Shown here in pieces: positions 1 to 6,032 of a DNA stretch of 6,043 nucleotides. Made by a program: the position numbers and the translations under genes. The notes below the pieces were generated by a model. That model had not been told where the DNA came from, made no database searches, and saw only the letters and a list, made by a program, of their open reading frames with translations. The stretch is taken from positions 1 to 6,043 of the forward strand of contig CAZSRS010000092.1 of the NCBI GenBank assembly GCA_964609625.1, read 5' to 3'. The stretch's first letter is position 1, and each line of letters begins with the position of its first letter. The stretch comes from G963674665 sp964609625. GTDB taxonomy: Bacteria > Desulfobacterota > Desulfovibrionia > Desulfovibrionales > Desulfovibrionaceae.

Positions 1-1
1 T

Positions 2-55
2 GCTGTGATTATATATGAAAATAGCAAAGAAGGGAAGATGTGGCGAAAGTCCTGT
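2..55. repeat. Left copy of a 54-bp inverted repeat, probable insertion-sequence end
   Basis: The sequence from 2 to 55 is the reverse complement of 5990-6043 with a single mismatch (13 against 6032). Similarity stops sharply after base 55, where the phnD reading begins. Read outward-in from the phnD side, the element starts ACAGGACTTTCGCCACATCT. A sharp edge, the inverted arrangement and the breaking of a gene at each copy fit the terminus of an insertion sequence that continues beyond the window. I do not recognise the family, and no transposase reading can be seen in so short a piece. Position 1 cannot be tested because its partner would lie outside the window. Confidence 0.75.
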
Positions 56-932
56 GGACAAACGCTTTTGCGACCGGGACGGCGATCTGGTGGCGGATGC
101 GCCCACGGACACGGCGAAGTTGGTGGATCCCGATACCATCATTTTTGCCTATACACCGGTGGAGGACCCTGAGATCTACCGCGGTGTGTGGGACGACTTC
201 CTGCAACACATGGCCAAGGTCACGGGCAAGAAAGTGGTTTTCTTCCCCGTGCAGTCCAACGCGGCCCAGTTGGAGGCCATGCGCGCCGGTCGTCTGCACG
301 TGGCCGGCTTCAACACCGGCTCCAACCCCCTGGCCGTGAACTGCGCCGGGTTCGTACCGTTCACCATGATGGCCGCGGCTGACGGCTCCTTTGGTTATGA
401 GATGGAAATCATCACGCATGTGGATTCGAACATCCACAAGGTCGAGGACATCAAAGGCAAGACGCTGGCCTTTACCCAACCCACATCCAACTCCGGATTC
501 AAGGCTCCGTCGGCCATTCTCAAGGCCGAGTTCAGTCTGGAAGCCGACAAGGACTTCAAGCCCGCGTTCTCCGGCAAGCACGACAACTCGATCCTGGGCG
601 TGGCCAACAAGGACTACGACGCAGCCTCCATCGCAAACTCCGTGCTGGCGCGCATGATCGAACGTGGCATGGTCGATGCCGGCAAGCTACGCAGCGTGTA
701 CAAATCCCAGACCTTCCCTACCACCGGTTACGGGTACGTCTACAACCTCAAGCCCGAGCTTGCCGAAAAGGTGAAGGAAGCCTTCTTCTCATACAACTGG
801 GAAGGATCACCCCTGGCCGAAGAGTTCAGCAAAAGCGGCGAAGCGCAGTTCATCCCCATCACCTTCAAAGAGCACTGGGCCGTGATCCGGACCATCGACA
901 ACGCGACCGGTGTCTCCTACGCCTGTCAGTAG
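15..932 (+). CDS. phnD: Phosphonate/phosphite-type ABC transporter substrate-binding protein, 5'-truncated and fused to a repeat end
   Basis: This is a periplasmic solute-binding protein of the PhnD/PtxB family, which captures phosphonates, phosphite or related phosphorus oxyanions for the PhnE-PhnC importer. The open frame encodes 305 residues. Residues 1-14 or so come from the flanking repeat, and recognisable PhnD-like sequence starts near residue 15. Family-like stretches are FAYTPVEDP (44-52), FFPVQSNAAQ (76-85), AGFNTGSNP (97-105), TSNSG (157-161), SGKHDNS (186-192) and KDYDAAS (199-205). In characterised PhnD proteins the equivalent Ser/Thr, His and Asp positions contact the ligand. 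An Asp-rich loop, D20/D22/D24/D28, follows Cys19. The encoded N-terminus (MKIAKKGRCG) has no hydrophobic core, so the native signal peptide is missing and export is unlikely. The ATG at 15 also has no ribosome binding site, so the frame is probably open by accident. The gene is otherwise intact and ends 6 bases before phnC. The exact ligand cannot be read from the sequence. Confidence 0.88.
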   Translation: MKIAKKGRCGESPVDKRFCDRDGDLVADAPTDTAKLVDPDTIIFAYTPVEDPEIYRGVWDDFLQHMAKVTGKKVVFFPVQSNAAQLEAMRAGRLHVAGFNTGSNPLAVNCAGFVPFTMMAAADGSFGYEMEIITHVDSNIHKVEDIKGKTLAFTQPTSNSGFKAPSAILKAEFSLEADKDFKPAFSGKHDNSILGVANKDYDAASIANSVLARMIERGMVDAGKLRSVYKSQTFPTTGYGYVYNLKPELAEKVKEAFFSYNWEGSPLAEEFSKSGEAQFIPITFKEHWAVIRTIDNATGVSYACQ

Positions 933-938
933 CGCCCC

Positions 939-1790
939 ATGCTACGCCTGGAAAACCTCTCCAAGAGGTACCCCACGGGAGACGAGGCTCTGAAAGGCGT
1001 CACGCTGCAGGTGGCGCGCGGAGAGGTCGTTGCCCTCATTGGTCCCAGCGGCGCGGGCAAAAGCACGTTGTTGCGCTGCGTGAACAGACTTGCCGAGCCC
1101 ACGGACGGCGCTGTCTACCTGTACGATCAGGAACTGACCCGGCTCAAGGGCGGCGCACTGCGCGCGGTCCGGCGTCGCATCGGCATGATCTTTCAGGAGT
1201 ACGCCCTGGTGGAACGACTCACGGTCATGGAAAACGTGCTTTCCGGCCGCCTCGGCTATGTGGGATTCTGGCGTAGCCTTGTACGACGTTTTCCCCAGGA
1301 CGCGGTCGAGGACGCATTCAGGCTCCTCGACCGCGTTGGCCTGGCTGAATTCGTGGACAAAAGGGCCGACGCCCTTTCCGGGGGGCAGCGGCAGCGGGTG
1401 GGTATTGCCCGAGCCCTGATTCAAAAGCCTGATTTGCTGCTGGTGGACGAGCCTACCGCCAGCCTGGATCCCAAGACCGCTTTGCAGATCATGCGCCTGA
1501 TCATCGAATTGAGCCAGGAGCGACATCTGCCGACCATCATCAACCTGCATGACGTCAACCTGGCCAGGACCTTTGCCGCCCGCATCGTCGGTCTATGTCA
1601 GGGGCGGGTCGTCTTCGACGGACAGGCCAAAGAGGTGACCACCGCCACCCTGTCGGCAATATACGGCGAAGAGGACTGGAGCGGCACGCTTGTCAACGCC
1701 GGAGATGACGAACAGGCGCCACGCCACAAGGATGAACGCAAGCCCGAGGCGGCGCCTCTCGAACAGCTTCTGGCGGAGGCCCATTCATGA
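939..1790 (+). CDS. phnC: Phosphonate/phosphate-type ABC transporter ATP-binding protein
   Basis: This is the cytoplasmic ATPase that drives uptake through the PhnE permeases (283 residues, a little longer than typical PhnC). All ABC motifs are present and in order: Walker A GPSGAGKST (35-43), Q-loop Gln86 in MIFQE, signature LSGGQRQR (146-153), Walker B LLLVDE (166-171), D-loop SLD (175-177) and switch His204 in NLHDV. The insert RFPQDAVEDAF after the Q-loop and the ERLTVMENVL segment match the PhnC subfamily rather than amino-acid or iron importers. Residues from about 249 form a charged, low-complexity tail (GDDEQAPRHKDERKPE) outside the ABC fold. The start lies 6 bases after the phnD stop with no clear Shine-Dalgarno sequence, so translation probably depends on coupling to phnD. 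The stop overlaps the ATG of a mini-ORF as ATGA. Confidence 0.95.
   Translation: MLRLENLSKRYPTGDEALKGVTLQVARGEVVALIGPSGAGKSTLLRCVNRLAEPTDGAVYLYDQELTRLKGGALRAVRRRIGMIFQEYALVERLTVMENVLSGRLGYVGFWRSLVRRFPQDAVEDAFRLLDRVGLAEFVDKRADALSGGQRQRVGIARALIQKPDLLLVDEPTASLDPKTALQIMRLIIELSQERHLPTIINLHDVNLARTFAARIVGLCQGRVVFDGQAKEVTTATLSAIYGEEDWSGTLVNAGDDEQAPRHKDERKPEAAPLEQLLAEAHS
1005..1010. other. CTGCAG site, the only one found in the window
   Basis: CTGCAG is the sequence recognised by PstI and BsuBI, the families that the downstream genes resemble. I found it once by eye, early in phnC, and nowhere in the restriction-modification genes. It is a site the encoded methyltransferase would modify if it shares the family specificity, which is assumed from homology. 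Confidence 0.6.
1775..1779 (+). promoter_or_regulatory. Shine-Dalgarno GGAGG for the mini-ORF start at 1787
   Basis: GGAGG lies 7 bases before the ATG at 1787, inside the last codons of phnC. It is the best ribosome binding site between phnC and the first permease gene. The permease ATG at 1840 has only a weak GGTGG at 1831-1835, too close for good initiation. Ribosomes therefore probably load at 1787, which supports either a coupling mini-ORF or a true permease start at 1787 followed by a frameshift. Confidence 0.55.
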
Positions 1791-1843
1791 CCAGGAGAAG
1801 CAGCGAACCTGCAAGTCCTGACACCGCCACGGTGGTTGCATGA
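1787..1843 (+). CDS. 18-codon bridging ORF between phnC and the first phnE, possible coupling leader or frameshifted permease start
   Basis: The frame reads MTRRSSEPASPDTATVVA and fills the whole gap between phnC and phnE. Its ATG overlaps the phnC stop (ATGA at 1787-1790) and its stop overlaps the phnE ATG (ATGA at 1840-1843). It has a good Shine-Dalgarno sequence at 1775-1779. Two explanations fit. It may be a translated linker that hands ribosomes from phnC to phnE. Alternatively it may be the real N-terminus of the permease, put out of frame by an indel near 1837-1845. Its polar, Ser/Thr/Pro-rich composition is plausible for a cytoplasmic permease tail. No function as a free peptide can be assigned. 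Confidence 0.4.
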   Translation: MTRRSSEPASPDTATVVA

Positions 1844-2640
1844 GCGTTTTTGTCCATCGTACCTGGCGCAGACCGCATCGCATCCCGGATCCCCGGCTGC
1901 GCTGGGGGCTCACGCTTTTCGCCCTGATTTACGTCACTGTCGCGATCATGGACGTGGAAGTCAATTGGATTCGGGTCATGGACGGAGCGGTACGCGGCTG
2001 GAAATTCATTATGGCCTGCGCGACCCCGGACTTCCTTTCACGACACGGAGAAATCACGCAAGGCATAACCGAGAGCCTGGCCATGACCTTCGCCTCCACG
2101 GCCCTGGGCATCCTGCTGTCCATTCCCATAGGTCTGGGGGCCGCGCGAAATCTTGCGTCACTGCCTGTCTATCTTGTCTGCCGCGCCATCATCACCTTGT
2201 CCCGCACATTTCAGGAAGTGATCATCGCCATTTTTCTGGTTGCCATGTTCGGATTCGGCCCCTTTGCGGGCATGCTGACCTTGGCTTTTGCCACCATCGG
2301 TTTCCTGGCCAAACTGCTGGCCGAGGATATCGAGGATATCGACCCCACCCAGTTGGAGGCGGTCAAGGCCACGGGCGCGGGCTGGATGCAGACCATCACC
2401 TACAGTGTCGCGCCACAAGTCATGCCTCGGCTGGTGGGATTGTCGGTATACCGGCTGGATATAAACTTCCGTGAGTCCGCCGTCATCGGCATCGTGGGAG
2501 CCGGGGGCATCGGCGCCACCCTCAATACCGCCTTCGACCGCTACGAGTATGATACCGCCGCGGCAATCCTCATCACCATCATTCTGATTGTGCTCGCGAC
2601 AGAGTACACTTCGGGCATCATCCGCAAAAGGATGCAGTAA
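1840..2640 (+). CDS. phnE: Phosphonate/phosphate-type ABC transporter permease, first copy
   Basis: This is one of two membrane subunits that form the translocation channel (266 residues, normal for PhnE). Likely membrane segments are at about 22-38, 80-103, 112-137, 140-160 and 238-258. The cytoplasmic coupling loop that docks on the ATPase is clear: EAVKATGAGWMQ (173-184) followed by YSVAPQVMP. The following YRLDINFRESAVIGIVGAGGIG (read in parts from 204 to 225) is a PhnE hallmark, shared with the second copy. ATG 1840 is the first in-frame start after a stop at 1819-1821, but its ribosome binding site is poor, so expression likely relies on the overlapping mini-ORF. Its stop overlaps the next gene as TAATG. 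Identity as a PhnE is firm, while the exact start is less certain. Confidence 0.92.
   Translation: MSVFVHRTWRRPHRIPDPRLRWGLTLFALIYVTVAIMDVEVNWIRVMDGAVRGWKFIMACATPDFLSRHGEITQGITESLAMTFASTALGILLSIPIGLGAARNLASLPVYLVCRAIITLSRTFQEVIIAIFLVAMFGFGPFAGMLTLAFATIGFLAKLLAEDIEDIDPTQLEAVKATGAGWMQTITYSVAPQVMPRLVGLSVYRLDINFRESAVIGIVGAGGIGATLNTAFDRYEYDTAAAILITIILIVLATEYTSGIIRKRMQ
2627..2632 (+). promoter_or_regulatory. Ribosome binding site AAAGGA for the second phnE
   Basis: AAAGGA lies 7 bases before the ATG at 2640, within the last codons of the first permease gene. It supports that start, which overlaps the upstream stop as TAATG. The spacing suggests independent initiation as well as coupling, giving roughly matched amounts of the two permeases. 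Confidence 0.6.
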
Positions 2641-3455
2641 TGGCTGTTTTCAAGAACAATGGTCAACGCGACTGGCGTTATCGCGAACCCCGACAAAAAC
2701 TGCTCCTCTGGTTCGGATGGCTGCTTGCCGTTGCCGTACTGGTGGCCAGTTTTCACAATATCGACAAGTCCACCATGTGGCTCTTCGTGCTCGACGCGGG
2801 GGTCCATGGCTTCGACATTGCCGAGCGCATGTTGCCGCCGCGGTGGTCATACATGAGCGTATTGTGGAAGCCACTTTGGGACACCATCAACATCGCCACC
2901 CTGGGCACCGCGCTCGGGGTTGTCATCGCCTTTCCCGTGGCTTTTCTGGCTGCCCGCAACACCACCCCGAGCGTGCTGCTGGTGCGGCCCGTTGCCTTGC
3001 TGATTATCGTGGCCTCACGCTCCATCAATTCCCTGATCTGGGCCATCCTGTTGGTGACCATCATCGGACCGGGTCTTCTGGCCGGAATCATCGCCATCGG
3101 TCTGCGCTCGGTCGGGTTCGTGGGTAAGTTGACCTATGAGGCCATCGAAGAAATCGATCCAGTGCAGGTAGAGGCCGTTAGCGCCACCGGCGCTGGTTCA
3201 GCCCAGATACTGGATTACGCCATCATCCCTCAGATCTTGCCAGCCTTTGCCGGAATAACCGTCTACCGCTGGGACATCAACATCCGGGAATCCACGGTCC
3301 TCGGCCTGGTGGGCGCGGGCGGCATCGGACTGCAACTGCAATCGTCGCTGAACATCCTGGCCTGGAACCAGGTCACGGTTATCCTGCTGGTGATCCTGGT
3401 CACCGTCATCATCAGCGAGTGGATCAGCGCCAAAGTCCGTCACGCCGTTATCTGA
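2640..3455 (+). CDS. phnE: Phosphonate/phosphate-type ABC transporter permease, second copy
   Basis: This is the second channel subunit (271 residues), a diverged paralogue of the upstream permease. Likely membrane segments are at about 21-38, 85-106, 115-140, 145-162 and 244-262. The ATPase-docking loop is EAVSATGAGSAQILDYAIIP (178-197). Downstream, YRWDINIREST (209-219) and VLGLVGAGGIGLQ (220-232) match the first copy closely. The aligned stretches YEAIEEIDPVQVEAV here and AEDIEDIDPTQLEAV in the first copy show common descent. The two proteins probably pair as a heterodimer with PhnC bound below. The gene ends the transporter block. No C-P lyase, phosphonatase or phosphite dehydrogenase gene follows, so the fate of the imported compound is not shown in this window. 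Confidence 0.94.
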   Translation: MAVFKNNGQRDWRYREPRQKLLLWFGWLLAVAVLVASFHNIDKSTMWLFVLDAGVHGFDIAERMLPPRWSYMSVLWKPLWDTINIATLGTALGVVIAFPVAFLAARNTTPSVLLVRPVALLIIVASRSINSLIWAILLVTIIGPGLLAGIIAIGLRSVGFVGKLTYEAIEEIDPVQVEAVSATGAGSAQILDYAIIPQILPAFAGITVYRWDINIRESTVLGLVGAGGIGLQLQSSLNILAWNQVTVILLVILVTVIISEWISAKVRHAVI

Positions 3456-3738
3456 AGGGGTATGGCGCGGCGCGGTCTCTTCAACACCAGGAATTGGCCG
3501 GCCGACTCTGGGCCGCGCTCTTGAACTGGCTGAGACGACTCCACGGCCGTAGCCTTCCAGAAATCTTCCTGTCCGTTTCCGCTCCAGAAAGAGCAATTTG
3601 TCAGAGACGACGTTTCGCTGTAGAAGAGAGCGAGGAAACGGGCAATTCCTTGGAGCGCGGTGACATGCTCCTTCTCACATATCATTCTGAAATTTCAATT
3701 TTTCGACAACGTTGCCTTTGACCAAACGCCGGAACGAC
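3456..3738. other. Gene-poor spacer between transporter and restriction-modification blocks
   Basis: I see no convincing gene here. The first ~90 bases are still GC-rich, like the transporter block. From about 3550 onward AT content rises toward the methyltransferase. A short frame from ATG 3462 reads MARRGLFNTRNWPADSGPRS then stops, and an overlapping frame reads ELAGRLWAALLNWLRRLHGR. Together these could be the remnant of a small protein. An 8-base inverted repeat, CCGTTTCC (3573-3580) and GGAAACGG (3634-3641), is separated by 53 bases. There is no hairpin followed by a T-run, so a classical terminator after the transporter is not visible. Confidence 0.5.
3660..3685 (+). promoter_or_regulatory. 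Tentative promoter for the restriction-modification genes
   Basis: GTGACA at 3660-3665 matches five of six bases of the -35 consensus, and TATCAT at 3680-3685 matches five of six of the -10 consensus. The 14-base spacing is shorter than the preferred 16-18, so this is weak. The position, 54 bases before the methyltransferase ATG and in the AT-rich part of the spacer, is sensible. A palindrome GAAATTTC follows at 3689-3696, where a regulator could bind, though none is encoded nearby. Confidence 0.25.
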
Positions 3739-5268
3739 ATGAATACTTTACTTACCGACACTTCATACGGCCTTCTCAAGCGCAGCGATGACTTGAGAAA
3801 AACTGTCAATACCACAATCAACACAGGAAACCGCTCTTCCTATGCGCAATTCATGACTCCAGCGCCCACAGCAGTGTTCATGGCATCGCTGTTTCCCGCG
3901 AACGCCCAAGCCATCCGATTGCTAGATCCAGGTGCCGGGACAGGTAGTCTGACGGCTGCCTTTATCGCGTGTTTTTCCGATCGGTGCGCCGCTCAACGGA
4001 TGGAAGTTGATGCCTTTGAAGTCGACCACTCCATGCTACCTCACCTTGAGGCGAACCTTAAGCAGTGTGCAGCTATCTGCAAAACACACCGTAGCGAGTT
4101 GCAATGGATGGTTAAAAATCATGATTTCATCGTATACGCTTCACGAGAACTCACGCTCTCCAGTGGACTGCTCAATAAAAACACTCGGAAGTACACTCAT
4201 TGCATCATGAATCCTCCTTATAAAAAAATTTCGAGCAACTCGCAGCACAGAAGATGCCTGCGCACTGCTGGCATCGAGACGGTCAACCTGTATTCTGGGT
4301 TTGTGGCGTTGGCGATCGCCCTGCTCCATGAAGGGGGGCATCTGGTTGCCATTATTCCTCGAAGTTTTTGCAATGGTCCGTACTACCGTTCTTTCAGAAA
4401 ATTCCTATTGAATAACACAGCAATCAGACATCTGCATCTGTTTGGCTCTCGTAACAGTGCCTTCCGTGAAGACAAAGTACTGCAAGAAAATGTCATCATT
4501 TATCTCGAACGCGGCAGCAGGCAGAAAGACATCACGGTGTCCACATCCACTGATGATACGTTCTCAGACATCGCTACAGCATCCTATTCCTTTGAATCTA
4601 TTGTACAAGCCCATGACCCTGAGCTGTTCATACACATTCCAACATCTCCTGACGAGCGCCTTGGCACTCCCTCCAAAATCTTTCACTGTTCTCTCGATGC
4701 ATTAGGGATTCAGGTGTCCACAGGTCCGGTCGTCGACTTTCGCCTTAAACCTTTTCTGCGTGATCAACCGTCCGAGGACACTGTCCCGTTGCTTTACCCT
4801 TGCCACTTCTCAAACTATGGCACCTCATGGCCCATGGCAGGAAAGAAGCCCAATGCCATTGCGTTGTGCAAGGAAACCAGAAAGTGGCTTTTGCCCAACG
4901 GCTTCTATGCCGTGGTCAGACGCTTTTCTTCCAAGGAGGAAAAACGGAGGATTGTAGCCAGTACCGTTACTCCCGAAATGTTTGGCACCTCCCTGTTGGG
5001 CTTCGAGAATCATCTGAATGTTTTTCACATTGACAAAAGAAGTCTTCCAAAAGAGCTGGCTTTCGGTCTGACAGTGTTTCTCAACGCAACCTGCGTTGAT
5101 CAATACTTCAGACGGTTCAGTGGGCACACCCAGGTAAATGCGACCGATCTAAGACTGCTCAAATATCCTGATAAAGAAACTCTTTTTTCCTTAGGCACTT
5201 GGGCAATGAGTCAGACAGCATTGTCCTTGGAGGCCATTGACAGGATGCTTCGGTTGGTTGCTCAATGA
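3739..5268 (+). CDS. Type II adenine-N6 DNA methyltransferase, PstI/BsuBI-like (predicted CTGCAG)
   Basis: This enzyme transfers a methyl group from S-adenosylmethionine to adenine in its recognition site, protecting host DNA from the partner nuclease. From ATG 3739 it is 509 residues, close to the roughly 500-residue M.PstI and M.BsuBI. YAQFMTPAP (35-43) is the family N-terminal motif. LDPGAGTGSL (62-71) is the cofactor-binding motif I, with EVD at 94-96 next, and NPPY (158-161) is the catalytic motif IV of amino-methyltransferases. IIPRSFCNGPYYRSFRKFLL (205-224) is typical of this group. The C-terminal half (about 260-509) should recognise DNA. A TTG at 3712 would add nine residues, but the ATG gives a more natural start, with only a weak GGAA upstream. 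The stop overlaps the nuclease ATG as ATGA. Base composition is more AT-rich than in the transporter genes, suggesting a separate origin. CTGCAG specificity is inferred from family. Confidence 0.92.
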   Translation: MNTLLTDTSYGLLKRSDDLRKTVNTTINTGNRSSYAQFMTPAPTAVFMASLFPANAQAIRLLDPGAGTGSLTAAFIACFSDRCAAQRMEVDAFEVDHSMLPHLEANLKQCAAICKTHRSELQWMVKNHDFIVYASRELTLSSGLLNKNTRKYTHCIMNPPYKKISSNSQHRRCLRTAGIETVNLYSGFVALAIALLHEGGHLVAIIPRSFCNGPYYRSFRKFLLNNTAIRHLHLFGSRNSAFREDKVLQENVIIYLERGSRQKDITVSTSTDDTFSDIATASYSFESIVQAHDPELFIHIPTSPDERLGTPSKIFHCSLDALGIQVSTGPVVDFRLKPFLRDQPSEDTVPLLYPCHFSNYGTSWPMAGKKPNAIALCKETRKWLLPNGFYAVVRRFSSKEEKRRIVASTVTPEMFGTSLLGFENHLNVFHIDKRSLPKELAFGLTVFLNATCVDQYFRRFSGHTQVNATDLRLLKYPDKETLFSLGTWAMSQTALSLEAIDRMLRLVAQ

Positions 5269-6032
5269 CTGAATCCACAGCCCAACGCCGGATGCAGGAA
5301 GCCCGTTCGGTTCTTGCCCAACTCGACCTCCCGAGGAAACAACTCAACGATCGGTCGGTCCTTTGCCTGCTCGCATTGTTGGATCTGACTCCGGACAAAC
5401 CATGGCGTCATTCCGGAAATCCTCTTATGGGCATCACGCCTATCATGGACTGGATACGGAGACACTACGCGAGAGACTACGCTCCGAACACCCGCGAGAC
5501 GATACGCCGCCAAACAATGCATCAGTTTGTTGCAGCGGGCATTGCATTGTATAACCCAGACAAACCTGACAGGCCGGTCAACAGCCCAAAAGCGGTGTAT
5601 CAAATTGAGCCGAATGTATTACTGCTGCTCAAATCGTATGGGACACGTACTTGGCCACAAAGGTTGAAACAATACCTTGAAAACAATGCAACGCTGGCGA
5701 AGCAATACGCACAAGCCAGACTCCAAACAATGATCCCCGTGAAGATCGCGCCGGACACGAGCATTACCCTGTCTCCTGGCAGTCACAACGAACTGGTGCG
5801 GCGGATCATCGAGGATTTCGCGCCGCGTTTCGCTCCCGGCGGCACAGTCGTATACGTCGGCGACACGGAAGACAAGTGGGCCTACTTCGACAATACGTTG
5901 CTTGCTTCTTTGGAAGTGGAAGTCGATGCCCACGGAAAGATGCCGGACGTGATCTTGCTTTGCTGCGCCCGCAACTGGCTGTTCCTCATACAGGACTTTC
6001 GCCACATCTTCCCTTCTTTGCTATTTTCATAA
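5265..6032 (+). CDS. BsuBI/PstI-family type II restriction endonuclease, 3'-truncated by a repeat end
   Basis: This is the partner nuclease of the upstream methyltransferase. The open frame has 255 residues against about 316-326 for R.BsuBI and R.PstI. Residues 1-150 form the helical N-terminal domain of the family, with YAPNTRETIRRQTMHQF (72-88), NPDKPDRPVNSP (97-108) and YQIEPN (112-117). The catalytic domain follows with LSPGSHNEL (169-177), VVYVGDTEDKW (195-205), GKMPDV (224-229) and NWLFLI (237-242). Residue Ile242 is the last native residue. The final 13, starting QDFRHIF, are encoded by the inverted repeat. From recall, the family continues here with a Glu and an SHGP motif, which are lost, and Gln243 replaces the acidic residue. 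The protein is therefore probably inactive. Translation would be coupled to the methyltransferase through ATGA. The N-terminal half is AT-rich and the catalytic half GC-rich. Confidence 0.9.
   Translation: MTESTAQRRMQEARSVLAQLDLPRKQLNDRSVLCLLALLDLTPDKPWRHSGNPLMGITPIMDWIRRHYARDYAPNTRETIRRQTMHQFVAAGIALYNPDKPDRPVNSPKAVYQIEPNVLLLLKSYGTRTWPQRLKQYLENNATLAKQYAQARLQTMIPVKIAPDTSITLSPGSHNELVRRIIEDFAPRFAPGGTVVYVGDTEDKWAYFDNTLLASLEVEVDAHGKMPDVILLCCARNWLFLIQDFRHIFPSLLFS

Noticed and set aside
9..581. Long open frame on the minus strand opposite phnD
   Set aside because: It is a shadow of the phnD coding frame in GC-rich DNA. Its protein has no recognisable motif and it would start within phnD.
942..1550. 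Minus-strand frame of about 200 codons opposite phnC
   Set aside because: The plus frame contains every ABC ATPase motif, so the antisense frame is a by-product.
2322..2339. Tandem 9-base repeat CGAGGATAT twice
   Set aside because: It encodes AEDIEDID, which aligns without any insertion to YEAIEEID in the second permease, so it is coding coincidence.
1836..2474. Plus-strand frame of 212 codons overlapping the first phnE
   Set aside because: It is out of frame with a clear PhnE. Its His/Arg/Gly-rich product is typical of a shifted GC-rich gene.
3513..3660. CCGCGCTC (3513-3520) and GAGCGCGG (3653-3660) inverted pair, plus the palindrome GGCCGGCC at 3496-3503
   Set aside because: They are short, far apart and GC-rich with no T-run, so they do not make a convincing terminator or operator.
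3712..3738. TTG at 3712 as the methyltransferase start
   Set aside because: It adds only nine residues (MPLTKRRND) outside the family-like region and has no ribosome binding site. The ATG at 3739 is preferred.
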